64,000 nt of DNA from Duganella aceris (lineage in GTDB: Bacteria > Pseudomonadota > Gammaproteobacteria > Burkholderiales > Burkholderiaceae_D). The stretch is taken from positions 186,001-250,000 of the forward strand of contig NZ_JAADJT010000007.1 in assembly GCF_011090165.1 (NCBI RefSeq). The letters are read 5' to 3'. Positions 62,632-64,000 of this stretch are shown here, in pieces (the first letter of the stretch is position 1; each line of letters begins with the position of its first letter). The position numbers and the translations under genes are program-made. The notes under the pieces were generated by a model. It worked only from the letters and a program-made list of their open reading frames with translations. It did no database searches and was not told where the DNA came from.

Positions 62632-63621
62632 TCAGTGCGTGCGGTTGACCGAGAAGTCGGCCAGCTGCAGCAGCGATTCTTTGTAGATGCTGTCGGGCAG
62701 GTCGGCGATGGCGTCGGCGGCGCGCTTGGCGGCCGTCACCGCTTGCTGTCGTGTGTATTCCAGCGCGCCGCTGCTGGTGATCGCGGCCAGGATGGCGTCG
62801 AAGTGCTGTTCGTCGCCTTGCTCGATGCACGAGCGCACCAGCTCGCGCTGCTCCGGCGTGCCATTTTCCATCAGGTAGATCAGCGGCAGCGTCGGCTTGC
62901 CTTCGCGTAGGTCGTCGCCGACGTTCTTGCCGATTTCATTGGCGTCGCCGGCGTAGTCCAGCACGTCGTCGATCAGCTGGAACGCGGTGCCCAGCGAGCG
63001 GCCGTATTCGCCCGCCGCTTCGATCTGCGTATCGTCGCAGCCGGAAATCAGCGCGCCCAGCTCGGCCGCCGCTTCGAACAGCTTGGCGGTCTTGGAGCGG
63101 ATCACTTGCAGGTAACGCTCCTGGCTGACGTCCGGGTCGTGCATATTCAGCAGCTGCAGCACTTCGCCTTCGGCGATGATGTTGGTGGCGTCCGACAGGA
63201 TCTGCATCACGCGCATATTGTTCAGGCCGACCATCATCTGGAACGAGCGCGAATACAGGAAGTCGCCCACCAGCACCGAGGCGGCGTTGCCGAACAGCGC
63301 GTTGGCGGTGGCGCGGCCGCGGCGCAGCGACGATTCGTCGACCACGTCGTCGTGCAGCAAGGTGGCGGTGTGGATGAATTCGACCACCGCCGCCAATTCA
63401 TGGTGCGCTGTTCCTTTGTAGGAATAGGCGTTGGCCACCAGCAGCACCAGGACCGGGCGGATGCGTTTGCCGCCGGCGCTGATGATATATTCAGCGATCT
63501 GATTGACGAGGCTGACCTCGGAATGCAGTTTCTGGCGGATCACCGTGTTGACCGCGTCCATGTCGGCGGCGATCGTGTGGGCGATGTTGTTCTGTGTAGC
63601 GGTGTGGGTAGCGGCAGACAA
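62632..63621 (-). CDS. ispB: Octaprenyl diphosphate synthase
   Basis: A trans-polyprenyl synthase of about 329 residues. The two aspartate-rich motifs are intact (LLHDDVVDESS and LIDDVLDYAGD), along with GGKRIRPVLVLL and KTAKLFEAA. It makes the side chain of ubiquinone by extending farnesyl diphosphate. The start is uncertain: a -10 box TATAAT at 63655-63660 (minus strand) lies downstream of the ATG at 63666, so the TTG at 63621, which has CACAGG seven bases upstream, is preferred; the ATG would add 15 residues. Divergent from rplU, a common betaproteobacterial arrangement. Confidence 0.9.
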   Translation of the reverse strand: MSAATHTATQNNIAHTIAADMDAVNTVIRQKLHSEVSLVNQIAEYIISAGGKRIRPVLVLLVANAYSYKGTAHHELAAVVEFIHTATLLHDDVVDESSLRRGRATANALFGNAASVLVGDFLYSRSFQMMVGLNNMRVMQILSDATNIIAEGEVLQLLNMHDPDVSQERYLQVIRSKTAKLFEAAAELGALISGCDDTQIEAAGEYGRSLGTAFQLIDDVLDYAGDANEIGKNVGDDLREGKPTLPLIYLMENGTPEQRELVRSCIEQGDEQHFDAILAAITSSGALEYTRQQAVTAAKRAADAIADLPDSIYKESLLQLADFSVNRTH

Positions 63622-63785
63622 GACGAACCTGTGCGGTAGACTATTGGTGCCGAGATTATACGCCATGGCCCCGTCCGTAGGGGCGTCGCCCCCCGGTTTG
63701 GGGCAACTGAATTGACCATTGATCAAGCCTGCCAACGCCGAAAGATTGTCGACATACCACGCCGCCGGCCGTTTGTGAATAGTTT

Positions 63786-63814
63786 TTGACGCGAAAACCC
63801 TTCCCATGTATAAT
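63786..63814 (+). promoter_or_regulatory. Sigma-70 promoter of rplU
   Basis: A -35 TTGACG (63786-63791) and consensus -10 TATAAT (63809-63814) are separated by an ideal 17 bases. Transcription would begin near 63821, leaving a leader of about 70 bases before rplU. Confidence 0.8.
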
Positions 63815-63893
63815 CAGCGGTTCCCCGGTTTCCATGCAGCTGTTTTGCGGACGCCGGCAGGACTTTTCTTAACATTTGATGAGGTTTCAAATC

Positions 63894-64000
63894 ATGTACG
63901 CGGTCATAAAAACCGGTGGCAAACAATACAAAGTTGTCGCTGGCGAAAAACTTAAAGTAGAACAGATACCGGCAGACATTGGTTCCGAACTCACCATCGA
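63894..64000 (+). CDS. rplU: 50S ribosomal protein L21 (3' end outside window)
   Basis: The first 35 residues ([14 protein letters not shown], then [13 protein letters not shown]) are those of ribosomal protein L21. GATGAGG upstream is a good ribosome site. The gene continues beyond the window; rpmA and obgE normally follow. L21 binds 23S rRNA in the large subunit. Confidence 0.95.
   Translation, partial: MYAVIKTGGKQYKVVAGEKLKVEQIPADIGSELTI

Noticed and set aside
63679..63692. GGGGC-GTC-GCCCC mini-hairpin upstream of ispB as an attenuator
   Set aside because: Only five base pairs, no T-run, and it lies upstream of the proposed ispB -10 element, so it is probably not in the transcript.

Overview
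The window looks like a chromosomal segment of a high-GC betaproteobacterium of the Oxalobacteraceae (Massilia, Duganella or Janthinobacterium type). This rests on the family make-up (PuuD-type urate oxidase, pqiABC, DNA polymerase II, octaprenyl diphosphate synthase divergent from rplU, GH9 and GH53 glycosidases, two TonB receptors) and on strong G/C bias at third codon positions. The assignment is an inference; no rRNA or marker tree is available. The window opens inside puuD and closes inside rplU. Coding density is high: no gene-free stretch exceeds 300 bases, the longest being 9947-10231 (285 bases, a promoter and a LacI-type operator).

Layout. 1-2.2 kb: 3' part of puuD and an M20 hydrolase. 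2.3-5.8 kb: the overlapping pqiABC envelope lipid-transport operon. 5.9-9.9 kb: LysR regulator divergent from a histidine phosphatase and an acyl-CoA dehydrogenase, then a LacI regulator. 10-12.8 kb: TonB receptor behind a perfect LacI-type operator. 12.9-17.9 kb: SOS-box-controlled polB, a GAF-GGDEF diguanylate cyclase translationally coupled to an isocitrate lyase/PEP mutase family enzyme, and a pirin. 18-26.5 kb: LysR genes with small redox and transport genes (bestrophin, GST, royal-jelly-like lipoprotein, Tat-exported glyoxalase-like protein, glycine-betaine-type binding protein with a 21-bp tandem repeat, SDR). 26.6-35.7 kb: a visibly more A/T-rich, probably acquired stretch with an XRE-ImmA protein and a broken PIN-like partner, an orphan hybrid-type sensor kinase, and an HxlR-controlled SDR-VOC-Nif3-Nif3 operon. 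35.7-45.4 kb: C4-acid catabolism (hydroxyacid dehydrogenase, maeB, dctA, tarD with divergent LysR, AspT-type permease, ldhA). 45.4-54.6 kb: regulator/oxidoreductase divergons, a GH53 galactanase, a MFS pump, a two-domain RidA protein. 54.6-64 kb: tRNA-Pro(CGG), a GH9 cellulase fused to a UPF0303/HbpS-like domain, Fic, a second TonB receptor with arsC-like and DUF6445-type oxygenase genes, an LLM oxidoreductase, ispB, and the rplU promoter and start.

Common threads. Many small units consist of a regulator (six LysR, two HxlR, one AraC) facing one or two oxidoreductase genes, which suggests an environmental generalist. Four copies of a ~90-bp near-perfect palindrome sit only at gene ends (5.8, 12.8, 61.4, 62.5 kb), all in the same orientation and with paired changes in both arms. 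The observations most worth following are these palindromes, the GH9-UPF0303 fusion, the tandem cytosolic/Tat Nif3 pair, the unusual motif-B cysteine in polB together with its SOS box, and the double RidA protein.
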